DNA of 6,923 nt, from NCBI GenBank assembly GCA_030637365.1, contig DAOWGR010000043.1, positions 1-6,923 of the forward strand, given 5' to 3'. The position numbers and the translations under genes are program-made. The notes beneath the pieces were generated by a model. That model did not search any database, had not been told where the DNA came from, and was given only the letters and a program-made list of their open reading frames with translations. The stretch comes from Elusimicrobiota bacterium (lineage in GTDB: Bacteria > Elusimicrobiota > Elusimicrobia > Elusimicrobiales > UBA9959). This document shows, in pieces, positions 1 to 6,234 of this stretch (positions are counted from its first letter, which is position 1; each line of letters opens with the position of its first letter).

Positions 1-1
1 C

Positions 2-547
2 GATAAAGAGCTTTTGCTTGGGAAATTCGGTACGGAGAGAGAAGAGCTTAAAAGAAGAATGGTTGAATTTGCCGATAAATACAATCAGAGCAAAACTGAA
101 CATTATCTGAAGCTTGAAAACGCTATCAATCGCGAAGCTGAAAAGTTTCATAATGTTTTGAATAAAAAAGAAAGTGAACTTGACGCGGTTAAATTGCTTA
201 AAGAGAATCAAGAAGAATCTTATAGAAAATCTCTTGAGAGTTTGAGGTCCAAGCTTTCAGACTCGGTGGGGAAACTTGAAACGGTTAAGCATGTCGCCGA
301 TGACAGGCAGAATCAGATAGTATCGCTTCATATGGAGATGACGGAGGGTAAAAAGAATTATGAGCATGAGATAATGTCGCTTAAGAATAACGCGGACGAT
401 TATCACGGGCGATTGAAAGAGCTTAAAGGTGTTTACAATAAGATTGTAAGTGACAACGAAACGCTAAAAAATGATATTGAAGTCATTGCCACTAAGTATG
501 AGCGCGTGAAATATATGTACGAGAGCGATAAAAAGAGGAATAGGTAG
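2..547 (+). CDS. C-terminal part of a coiled-coil protein of unknown function (5' end outside window)
   Basis: The reading frame is open from the first complete codon at base 2 to a TAG stop at 545-547, giving 181 residues with the N-terminus lost beyond the window. A TTG at 14 could serve as a start, but it has no ribosome binding site and the frame stays open upstream of it, so I treat the gene as truncated by the window. The protein is rich in Lys, Glu, Leu, Asn and Ser, has no Pro, Cys or Trp, and shows hydrophobic residues in roughly heptad spacing almost throughout, as expected of a long continuous coiled coil. There is no membrane segment or catalytic motif in the visible part, and it ends in a basic tail (KKRNR). 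It could be a cytoskeletal, SMC-like or tether protein; I cannot choose. It converges on the pilin gene and is followed by the shared terminator. Confidence 0.7.
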   Translation, partial: DKELLLGKFGTEREELKRRMVEFADKYNQSKTEHYLKLENAINREAEKFHNVLNKKESELDAVKLLKENQEESYRKSLESLRSKLSDSVGKLETVKHVADDRQNQIVSLHMEMTEGKKNYEHEIMSLKNNADDYHGRLKELKGVYNKIVSDNETLKNDIEVIATKYERVKYMYESDKKRNR

Positions 548-652
548 CAAATAAAACAAGAGTGTGTCTTTCGCTATAACCTGTTTCTTTGTTAAAGCTG
601 CCGCTAAACCATAAGTATTTGCCATAAAAGATTTGGTTGGGATATTTTTCAT

Positions 653-681
653 TGTTTCCAAATATGTGGGGACGGAAACAA
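653..681. other. inverted repeat (8-bp arms) next to the terminator
   Basis: TTGTTTCC at 653-660 is the perfect reverse complement of GGAAACAA at 674-681, leaving a 13-base loop that contains a G-rich stretch. The right arm runs straight into the A-run of the bidirectional terminator. In plus-strand transcripts this hairpin would form just before the terminator hairpin. In pilin (minus-strand) transcripts it lies beyond the main release point. It may simply reinforce termination or protect a 3' end; no function is established. Confidence 0.4.
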
Positions 682-718
682 AAAAAGACCGTGGTTGAAT
701 TCCACGGTCTTTTTTTTT
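681..718. terminator. bidirectional rho-independent terminator between convergent genes
   Basis: GACCGTGG (687-694) pairs perfectly with CCACGGTC (702-709) across a 7-base loop. The stem is preceded by an A-run (680-686) and followed by a T-run (710-718), and A:T pairing extends it. Because both flanks are homopolymers, the hairpin carries a U-tract in either direction. It would end plus-strand transcription from the coiled-coil gene (stop 547) and minus-strand transcription from the pilin gene (stop 744), so it insulates the two convergent units. Confidence 0.92.
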
Positions 719-743
719 AATGGTTCTATAAAATGCGAATTTT

Positions 744-1202
744 TTAATCAATCAATTCGGCGCAGTTCGCGGCGCCTCCGGGGCAACCCGCAATATTAAC
801 ATGAGGACTATCGGGAACATTCACATTAAGCGAATACGCGCCATAACGAGCCGCTATGGTCGCGTTAGCGGCATGTCTTGTGAGAGTAAGAGTATAGCAA
901 GGTCCGGTCGCGCAATTGCCGGCGGCAGCCGCCACCGTATAAAACTTCACGGTAATATTGCCGGCTGTCATTCCGGGATATTGAATATCAAGTTTGGTAA
1001 AATCAGATGTATAAGCTCCGCCCCGCGCAAGAAATCTTTCTTGAGCCGATTTTAGGGCCGCTATTGTGCTCATCGCTTCCGCGAGTCTTGATTTTTCAAC
1101 GACTTTAAAATACTGCGGAATCGCTATTGAAGCCAAAATACCGATGATGAGAACAACAACAAGCAATTCAATTAATGTAAAACCTTTTTTAATTCTTAGC
1201 AT
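744..1202 (-). CDS. type IV pilin-like protein (class III signal peptide)
   Basis: This 152-residue prepilin has a short basic leader (MLRIKKG) cleaved by a PilD-type prepilin peptidase between Gly7 and Phe8. The hydrophobic N-terminal helix that follows begins FTLIELLVVV and includes the conserved Glu at mature position 5. The mature protein would be 145 residues: helix to about residue 58, then a beta-rich globular domain. Four cysteines (97, 102, 140, 147) could form two disulfides, one near the C-terminus like a pilin D-region. The start at 1202 is chosen because AAGGGGAGG lies 7 bases upstream; an ATG two codons earlier (1208) is only 1 base from it. It could be a major pilin, a minor pilin or a type II secretion pseudopilin; the sequence does not decide. 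It lies downstream of tRNA-Lys on the same strand and ends at the shared terminator. The C-terminal half is Ala-rich and looks more G+C-rich than its surroundings. Confidence 0.93.
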   Translation of the reverse strand: MLRIKKGFTLIELLVVVLIIGILASIAIPQYFKVVEKSRLAEAMSTIAALKSAQERFLARGGAYTSDFTKLDIQYPGMTAGNITVKFYTVAAAAGNCATGPCYTLTLTRHAANATIAARYGAYSLNVNVPDSPHVNIAGCPGGAANCAELID

Positions 1203-1209
1203 TACCATG

Positions 1210-1218
1210 CCTCCCCTT
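1210..1218 (-). promoter_or_regulatory. ribosome binding site of the pilin gene
   Basis: On the minus strand the sequence AAGGGGAGG ends 7 bases before the ATG at 1202 and only 1 base before the ATG at 1208. The spacing selects 1202 as the start and gives a six-residue leader before the processing glycine. Confidence 0.8.
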
Positions 1219-1433
1219 AATTTGAAACTTAGCATTCTTATAATAATTTACAATTTTTTTTCTTTTGCATGCAAGAGGCATCATATATTATGAGCCGCAA
1301 TAAGCATGAAACAATTCGGGAGTAAACGCGCGACAATATCCCTTATGTTTGTTTAACCCAATCTCTGCGCTTTAATCCCCCTTTAATAATTTTGACTCTG
1401 TTTTCGGCGGTTTTAAACGCAAGTAGTCGTATT

Positions 1434-1506
1434 TGCGCCCGGCGCGACTCGAACGCGCGGCCACTCGCTTAAAAGGCGAATGCTCTACCAGCTGAGCTAC
1501 GGGCGC
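1434..1506 (-). tRNA. tRNA-Lys (anticodon UUU)
   Basis: The 73-base gene folds into a full cloverleaf. The acceptor stem GCGCCCG pairs with CGGGCGC at all 7 positions. The D arm is GCTC/GAGC with loop AGCTGGTA, and the anticodon stem TTCGC/GCGAG has one T-G pair. The T arm GCGCG/CGCGC encloses TTCGAGT. The anticodon loop CTTTTAA places TTT at tRNA positions 34-36 (window 1473-1471), so it reads AAA and AAG lysine codons. The discriminator base is A, as usual for tRNA-Lys. The 3' CCA is not encoded and must be added enzymatically. A promoter lies just upstream. No terminator is visible between this gene and the pilin gene 231 bases downstream. Confidence 0.97.
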
Positions 1507-1518
1507 TAATTAAAATAA

Positions 1519-1547
1519 AGTATACAAAAATAAAGAAAATATATCAA
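1519..1547 (-). promoter_or_regulatory. sigma70-type promoter of tRNA-Lys
   Basis: On the minus strand a -35 element TTGATA (1547-1542) and a -10 element TATACT (1524-1519) are separated by exactly 17 bases. Transcription would begin near 1512, about six bases before the mature tRNA 5' end at 1506. The surrounding DNA is very A+T-rich. The match and its position make this a good prediction, though it has not been tested. Confidence 0.65.
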
Positions 1548-1671
1548 AACAAAAGGAAAGAGGATGGAGAGCGGCAAGCAAAAAAAAGCGTAAAATTTTG
1601 AGATTTATGGAACTGAAGCGGGGATTTTGTTCTTTAATCTTTATGTTTTGAATTCCAAATTAAATTAACGC

Positions 1672-1700
1672 TTAACTCCGTCTTTGTATTTAGGTAGAAT
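1672..1700 (+). promoter_or_regulatory. possible promoter of the ftsQAZ block, overlapping the ftsQ start
   Basis: TTAACT (1672-1677, 4 of 6 consensus matches) and TAGAAT (1695-1700, 5 of 6) are separated by 17 bases. The expected transcription start is about 1707-1708, which coincides with the ATG at 1708. If real, ftsQ would be translated from a leaderless message. Such boxes occur by chance in A+T-rich DNA, so this is a moderate prediction, supported mainly by the exact spacing and the lack of a good Shine-Dalgarno sequence. Confidence 0.4.
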
Positions 1701-1707
1701 GATACTG

Positions 1708-2544
1708 ATGTCCAAAAAAATATTATCTCTTGGAAGGACTAAGAAAAAGAAAATCATTTGGCATAGGGTCAAAGTTAGGGTAAAAGTAAAAAAACGGTTT
1801 TTTAAAACGGCGTCTCTCACTGTGGCGGGAGTTTTATTGATTGGTCTTTTACTTCTTTCATTAAAAACGGTTTATGGTTTCGCGTCCGATAAAATAAAAT
1901 CAGGCATATTCAACACCGAGGTTGAATCTTTAGATGTTAAAATCGGCAATGAAAAAATGAGCCGTGAGATTTTAAAGTTGTTTGCCGATAAAATAGGGGA
2001 AAAGTGGGATGACGATTTAAAGAAGGGCGTTAAAAAAAAGCTTTTGTCGAATTATCCGTATGTTAAGAATATTACGGTTTCAAAAAATATTCTGACCGGT
2101 AAAGTTATAATTGGCGGCAAGCTTGAAAAAATCGTTTCAGAAATAGTTCTTAACGGGAATAAAAAATATTATTTGGCTCTTAGCGGTAAATTTTTTTCAT
2201 CAACTTATGAGGAAGCTGTCAGTCAAGACTCCGTTAGAGCTGAAATTTATGCCGGCAAAAAGCCTGAATTAAGAGTATTTGCCGAGTTTGTCAACGAAAT
2301 AAATTTATCCAGAGAATTATTTGGAATTAAGCCTGCCCTGATTAAGTACAATTTGAATAAGAAGGAATGCAGTATTGTTCTGGAAGATAATTCCCTTGTG
2401 AATTGGGGAGGGTTTGAATTGACCGACCTAAAAATATTAAGATTAAACAGTGTCTTAGGCGATGTTGTTGGAAAAATTCCGGCGCCGCGCAATGTGGACT
2501 TAAAACATTTTTCAATTGGCAAGATTTTTATAAGCGAGCTATAA
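1708..2544 (+). CDS. ftsQ: cell division protein FtsQ/DivIB-like
   Basis: This 278-residue bitopic membrane protein is the divisome scaffold that, in other bacteria, links FtsB/FtsL to the septal synthase. A very basic cytoplasmic tail (KKKK, then alternating K/R/V to about residue 33) precedes one transmembrane helix (about 36-57). A POTRA-like domain follows (about 74-145), with a DVKIGNEKMS strand-turn and a SNYPYVKNITVSK segment typical of FtsQ. The beta domain follows and ends in a NVDLKHFSIG strand that resembles the family's closing VDLR-type motif. Sequence identity to the family is weak, but order, length and position directly before ftsA support the call. The start is uncertain: in-frame alternatives are TTG 1684 and ATG 1699, and none has a good Shine-Dalgarno (AGG at 1692-1694 is 4 bases from 1699). 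I chose 1708 because of the promoter-like boxes. The gene is divergent from tRNA-Lys. Confidence 0.8.
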   Translation: MSKKILSLGRTKKKKIIWHRVKVRVKVKKRFFKTASLTVAGVLLIGLLLLSLKTVYGFASDKIKSGIFNTEVESLDVKIGNEKMSREILKLFADKIGEKWDDDLKKGVKKKLLSNYPYVKNITVSKNILTGKVIIGGKLEKIVSEIVLNGNKKYYLALSGKFFSSTYEEAVSQDSVRAEIYAGKKPELRVFAEFVNEINLSRELFGIKPALIKYNLNKKECSIVLEDNSLVNWGGFELTDLKILRLNSVLGDVVGKIPAPRNVDLKHFSIGKIFISEL

Positions 2545-2619
2545 ATGTTAAAATGTTTTTCAAGTCGCAGGTGATTCCCGTTTAAAAAAACAATTTTAAG
2601 TTAAGAGAGGATTTTTATA

Positions 2620-3858
2620 ATGACTAAGTCCGATATTATTGCCGGTCTTGATATGGGTAGCGGACGGGTAACTTGTATTTTGGCCGTTCATGACCAAAAA
2701 AGCGATAGTCTCAAAGTTTTATCCGGAGCCAGCGTTCCCTGTAAGGGGCTCAAAGGCGGGGTGGTTGTTGATATTCCTGAAACTTCCAATGCCATAATTA
2801 ATGTCATGGAGCAAGCGGAAGACAAGCTTAATGAAATAGTGGGAGAAGTTTATTTGGGGATAAGAGGGTATCATATAGAGTCATTTAATAACAGGGGCGC
2901 TTATAATATAGCGAGAACCGATAAGGAGATAAGCGCGGAAGATGTGGAAAGCGTAATTGAGAACGCCAAAGCCATAAAAATAACTCCGGATAGGGAAATA
3001 CTGCATATTGTTCCGCAGGGGTTTTCTTTAGATAAGCAGAAAGGAGTTCCTAATCCCGTCGGCATGGAAGGTTCTTTGCTGGAAGTCAATGTTCATATTG
3101 TAACGGCGGCTGTTTCTCATATCAATAATCTCGTAAAATCAGTGGCGCAATCCGGTTTTAGGGTATCGGAATCGGTTTATAATTTACTTGGCGTCGGTGA
3201 AATTGTAATAACTCCGGAAGAAAAAGATTTAGGATGTCTTCTCATTGATATTGGCGGACAAACGACTTCTATCGGCATATATTATGACGGAAGTCTTCAG
3301 TTTTCCAGAGAAATCCCGTTAGGGGGGGATTATATTACCAGAGACATTGCGTATGGTCTCGGCACGACTATTCGTTCGGCTAAAGAAATAAAGGAAAAAT
3401 ACGGCGCGGTTTTATCTTCAGAGGTTGATGATGAAGATATGATAACGGTAACCGGGCTTGATGGCAGAACAAAAAAAGAAATAAAGCCCAGTGATTTGCT
3501 TGAGTACATTCAACCGAGAGCTGAAGAAATATTTTCAAAAATAGATTATGCGCTGCAAACTTCGGGCCTTTCGGATTTATGCAGAAGCGGAGCTGTTCTT
3601 ATCGGGGGGGGCTCTTTGCTCAAAGGCATGCCGGAAGCTTGTCAGCAATATTTGGAGTTAAAGCAGACTCGGATTGGATTTCCGAACGCGGAAAATGTGG
3701 ATTCTTCCAAAGAATACCTAAATCAAACATATATTACGGCTATGGGGCTTGTCTGTTATCCTTATCTTAAGTCTTGTTCCTCTAATAGAATCATATCCGG
3801 CAAAGGCGCGGTGATTCATTCCGTTTTAAGATGGTTCAAAGAACTTTTCAGCTTTTAA
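2620..3858 (+). CDS. ftsA: cell division protein FtsA
   Basis: FtsA is an actin-like ATPase that anchors FtsZ filaments to the inner membrane and recruits later division proteins. The 412-residue protein has the family layout. Phosphate-1 motif GLDMGSGRV is at 9-17, the FtsA-specific 1C subdomain lies about 86-165, phosphate-2 LLIDIGGQTT is at 207-216, and adenosine motif LIGGGSLLKG is at 327-336. The C-terminal amphipathic helix (about 398-412, ending LRWFKELFSF) matches the membrane-targeting sequence. The start at 2620 has AGAGAGG 9 bases upstream. It lies 75 bases after ftsQ and 17 bases before ftsZ, the classical order. Two G homopolymers (G7 at 3322-3328, G8 at 3604-3611) encode glycine motifs; the frame is intact through both. 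Confidence 0.97.
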   Translation: MTKSDIIAGLDMGSGRVTCILAVHDQKSDSLKVLSGASVPCKGLKGGVVVDIPETSNAIINVMEQAEDKLNEIVGEVYLGIRGYHIESFNNRGAYNIARTDKEISAEDVESVIENAKAIKITPDREILHIVPQGFSLDKQKGVPNPVGMEGSLLEVNVHIVTAAVSHINNLVKSVAQSGFRVSESVYNLLGVGEIVITPEEKDLGCLLIDIGGQTTSIGIYYDGSLQFSREIPLGGDYITRDIAYGLGTTIRSAKEIKEKYGAVLSSEVDDEDMITVTGLDGRTKKEIKPSDLLEYIQPRAEEIFSKIDYALQTSGLSDLCRSGAVLIGGGSLLKGMPEACQQYLELKQTRIGFPNAENVDSSKEYLNQTYITAMGLVCYPYLKSCSSNRIISGKGAVIHSVLRWFKELFSF

Positions 3859-3863
3859 TTTTC

Positions 3864-3868
3864 AGAGG
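3864..3868 (+). promoter_or_regulatory. ribosome binding site of ftsZ
   Basis: AGAGG sits 7 bases before the ATG at 3876, within the 17-base ftsA-ftsZ gap. It favours 3876 over an in-frame upstream ATG at 3831, which lies inside ftsA and would add 15 residues not expected in FtsZ. Confidence 0.75.
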
Positions 3869-3875
3869 TTTTTTT

Positions 3876-5015
3876 ATGGTAAGAATAGTTTGCGTGGATG
3901 ATTTCAAGGGTAAAGAAGCGAAAATAAAAGTTATAGGTGTCGGCGGCGGCGGCGGAAATGCCATTAACAGAATGGTGGCCGCCGATATACGCGGTATTGA
4001 ATTTGTAGCCTTAAATACCGATGCCCAGGCTTTGAAAAGAAATTCAGCTTCGGTTCGGATTCAGATCGGAGAAGATATAACAAAAGGTCTTGGTGTCGGC
4101 GGCGATCCGGCAAAGGGTCGCCAAGCGGGATTGGAATCCGGCGAACAGATTAAAGAAATTGTAAATGGCTGCGATCTTATTTTTATAACCGCCGGTATGG
4201 GCGGAGGAACCGGAACGGGCGCTTCTCCCGTTGTGGCTAAAATCGCGAAAGAAACTACCACGGCCCTTGTGGTGGGAGTCGTAACGAGGCCGTTTAATTT
4301 TGAAGGCAATGTCAGGTCGGAACAAGCGCAAGCCGGTATAATGGAAATGCGCAAATATACCGATTCAATGCTGATTATACCGAATGAGCGCGTGCTTAAT
4401 GTCGCCGATAAAGATACTGACACCGCTGAAGCTTATAAAATGGTGGATGATGTTTTAAGGCAAGCTATTCAGGGCATCAGTGATGTGGTAACAAATGCCG
4501 GCGATGTGAATGTTGATTTTGCCGATGTGAAAAAGGTTATGACAAAATCAGGTGAAGCGCTTATAGGCATAGGAACGGCTGAAGGGCCGGACAGGCATAT
4601 AGAAGCGGCGAGAAAAGCCATAGAATCTCCGCTTCTTGAAAATGCCATAATAGAAGGGGCTAAAGGTATTCTTGCTATTTTTACCAGTACGCGCAATTTC
4701 CCGATTCACGCTTTAAAAGAATCTATGGAGTTTATAAAAAAGTCCATAAGTCCGGACGCTCTCATAAAATATGGCCAGACGGAAGATGAAAATTTGGGGG
4801 ATACCTTAAAAATCACGGTAATAGCGACGGGTTTTCCCACAAAGAAAAAAAAAGAATTGTTTGCCGGTAAATATCCCGGACGGAATCAAAAGAAATTACG
4901 TGATTGGGATGAACTGAATGTTCATCCTTCCGGATCTTCAAATGCTCCGGATGAACTTGAGGATTTGGAAAAACCCGCTTATTTAAGAATAAGAAGAGGC
5001 GGGATACTTAAATAG
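3876..5015 (+). CDS. ftsZ: cell division protein FtsZ
   Basis: FtsZ is the tubulin-like GTPase that polymerises into the cytokinetic ring. The 379-residue protein has the N-terminal glycine loop (VGGGGGNAINRM, 22-33), NTDAQAL (47-53), the tubulin signature GGGTGTGAS (109-117), and the RPFNFEG segment (138-144). The T7 synergy loop NVDFADV (212-218) carries the catalytic acidic residues Asp214 and Asp217, and the core ends near TVIATGF (314-320). A short linker of about 40 residues leads to the C-terminal peptide LEKPAYLRIRR (364-374), which matches the conserved LRR-type tail that binds FtsA. The stretch around 265-285 (LAIFTSTRNFPIHALKE) departs from the usual nITGG..l.l.E pattern, so this is a fairly divergent FtsZ. 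An A9 run (4845-4853) marks the core-linker junction. Confidence 0.98.
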   Translation: MVRIVCVDDFKGKEAKIKVIGVGGGGGNAINRMVAADIRGIEFVALNTDAQALKRNSASVRIQIGEDITKGLGVGGDPAKGRQAGLESGEQIKEIVNGCDLIFITAGMGGGTGTGASPVVAKIAKETTTALVVGVVTRPFNFEGNVRSEQAQAGIMEMRKYTDSMLIIPNERVLNVADKDTDTAEAYKMVDDVLRQAIQGISDVVTNAGDVNVDFADVKKVMTKSGEALIGIGTAEGPDRHIEAARKAIESPLLENAIIEGAKGILAIFTSTRNFPIHALKESMEFIKKSISPDALIKYGQTEDENLGDTLKITVIATGFPTKKKKELFAGKYPGRNQKKLRDWDELNVHPSGSSNAPDELEDLEKPAYLRIRRGGILK

Positions 5016-5062
5016 GAAATACAGCGTTGTAGAGCGGGGTAGTGAGTTATCAAGAAACAGTT

Positions 5063-5067
5063 AGGAG
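5063..5067 (+). promoter_or_regulatory. ribosome binding site of the pilT-like gene
   Basis: AGGAG lies 7 bases before the ATG at 5075. It fixes this start rather than the in-frame GTG at 5042, which lacks a comparable site and would add 11 residues unlike the PilT family N-terminus. Confidence 0.8.
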
Positions 5068-5074
5068 ATGTTTT

Positions 5075-6166
5075 ATGGCTATCAATTTAAATGTTCTTTT
5101 AAAAATCATGGTTCAAAATAAAGCGAGCGACACTCATATAAGGGGAGACGCGCCCGCGTATTTGAGAATAAACGGTTTAATTACTCAGATAAAAGACTCG
5201 CTGATGTCTTCAAAAGAAGTTGAGGATATGGTTTTTCCTTTAATGAACCAGCGTCTTAAATCAATATTCAAGGAAAAGCATGAGATTGATTTTTCCGTGG
5301 ATGGTAAAGAATCGGGAAGATTCAGATTTAATGTTTTTGTTCAGAAAGAAAAAGTTTGTATAGCTATTAGGCATATTCCTTTGGCAATTCCGACATTTGA
5401 AGAATTAAAATTACCGGCTGAAGCCATTAAGAAGCTTTTGACCAATGAGAGGGGGCTTATTCTTGTTACCGGAATAACCGGCGTGGGTAAAACTTCAACA
5501 TTGGCGTCCATGATTGAATATCTCAATAAAAAAAAAGAAGGGCATATTCTGACCATAGAAGATCCCATAGAATTTGTTTTTAGAGATAAAAAGAGCATAA
5601 TAAGCCAAAGAGAAATCGGTACGGATACCGGTTCGTTTGTGGACGCTTTACGGGCCGCGATGCGTCAAGATCCCGATATTATTCTTGTGGGTGAAATGCG
5701 TGATCTTGAAACAACTAAAGCGGCCATTACGGCGGCTGAAACCGGCCATCTTGTTTTTGCCACGCTACATACTCAAAATTCGGTTCAAACGCTTTCAAGA
5801 GTAATAGATTTGTATCCTCCTCATCAACAAACGCAGGTGCGCGTGCAGCTTGCGGAAGTTTTGAAAGGAATAATTTCGCAAAGATTGCTTCCCGGAACAA
5901 AGGGCGGCAGAATACCCGCGGTTGAAATTATGATGGTAACGGCGCATATCAGGAAGATGATTGCTGAAAACAATATAGACGCGATAACTCAGGCTATAAG
6001 CAAAGGTTCTTTCTATGGCATGCAGAGTTTTAATCAGGCGCTTGTTAAAATACATAATGAAGGTTCGGCCAAGCTTGAAGACATTTTACAATCCGCTTCA
6101 AATCCGGATGATGTTTTATTGGCGATAAAGGGCATTGAGCAGGAAATAGAATCAAAGGGTTTATAA
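5075..6166 (+). CDS. pilT: PilT/PilU-family type IV pilus retraction ATPase
   Basis: This is a hexameric cytoplasmic secretion ATPase of the type that depolymerises type IV pili and drives twitching motility. The 363 residues fit PilT length. The N-terminal domain carries the ASDTHIR segment (17-23, usual SDlH). The ATPase domain has Walker A GITGVGKT (133-140), where many PilT proteins have GPTGSGKS. It also has the Asp box ILTIEDPIEF (158-167), Walker B DPDIILVGE (199-207) and the His box TAAETGHLVFATLHT (219-233, His225 and His232). HIRKMIAE (291-298) occupies the place of the AIRNLI retraction motif, in altered form. GMQSFNQAL (315-323) and an NPDD segment near the end occur in both PilT and PilU, so the paralogue is not certain. 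There are no zinc-binding cysteines as in the extension ATPase PilB. It follows ftsZ by 59 bases on the same strand. An A9 run (5528-5536) lies between Walker A and the Asp box. Confidence 0.93.
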   Translation: MAINLNVLLKIMVQNKASDTHIRGDAPAYLRINGLITQIKDSLMSSKEVEDMVFPLMNQRLKSIFKEKHEIDFSVDGKESGRFRFNVFVQKEKVCIAIRHIPLAIPTFEELKLPAEAIKKLLTNERGLILVTGITGVGKTSTLASMIEYLNKKKEGHILTIEDPIEFVFRDKKSIISQREIGTDTGSFVDALRAAMRQDPDIILVGEMRDLETTKAAITAAETGHLVFATLHTQNSVQTLSRVIDLYPPHQQTQVRVQLAEVLKGIISQRLLPGTKGGRIPAVEIMMVTAHIRKMIAENNIDAITQAISKGSFYGMQSFNQALVKIHNEGSAKLEDILQSASNPDDVLLAIKGIEQEIESKGL

Positions 6167-6234
6167 GCGCGGTTTTCGCTAAAAAATAATTAGGCGATAA
6201 AGCGAGTAATATCGCGCTATAAAACAATATTGGC

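Noticed and set aside
464..751. A 95-codon minus-strand frame with a hydrophobic stretch, beginning at a TTG that overlaps the pilin stop region.
   Set aside because: It runs through both arms of the terminator hairpin, starts at TTG without a ribosome binding site, and overlaps the coiled-coil gene antisense by 84 bases. Its composition looks like an accident of frame.
801..1293. Plus-strand frames at 801-1055 and 1066-1293, antisense to the pilin gene.
   Set aside because: They lie opposite a well-supported pilin with a perfect signal motif, have no ribosome binding site, and read as compositional shadows.
1285..1314. A possible pilin promoter on the minus strand: TTGTTT (1314-1309), 18-base spacer, TAATAT (1290-1285).
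   Set aside because: The -35 match is only 3 of 6 and the region is A+T-rich, so many such pairs occur by chance. A sigma54 site (GG and GC at -24/-12), common for pilins, was also looked for and not found.
3579..3770. An alternative +1-frame stretch of 63 codons inside ftsA around the G8 run.
   Set aside because: The main ftsA frame is continuous and carries the adenosine motif across the same bases, so no frameshift or overlapping gene needs to be invoked.
4044..4696. Several minus-strand open frames within ftsZ.
   Set aside because: They are antisense shadows of a gene with every FtsZ motif intact, and have no start signals.
6166..6215. Short stems after pilT (AGCG/CGCT at 6166-6180; GCGAT/ATCGC at 6194-6215) as a terminator.
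   Set aside because: The stems are 4-5 bp and are followed by A-runs or mixed sequence rather than a T-run, so they do not look like a plus-strand terminator.
6218..6223. TATAAA as a -10 box for the kinase gene.
   Set aside because: No acceptable -35 element lies 15-19 bases upstream, so I cannot support a separate promoter here.
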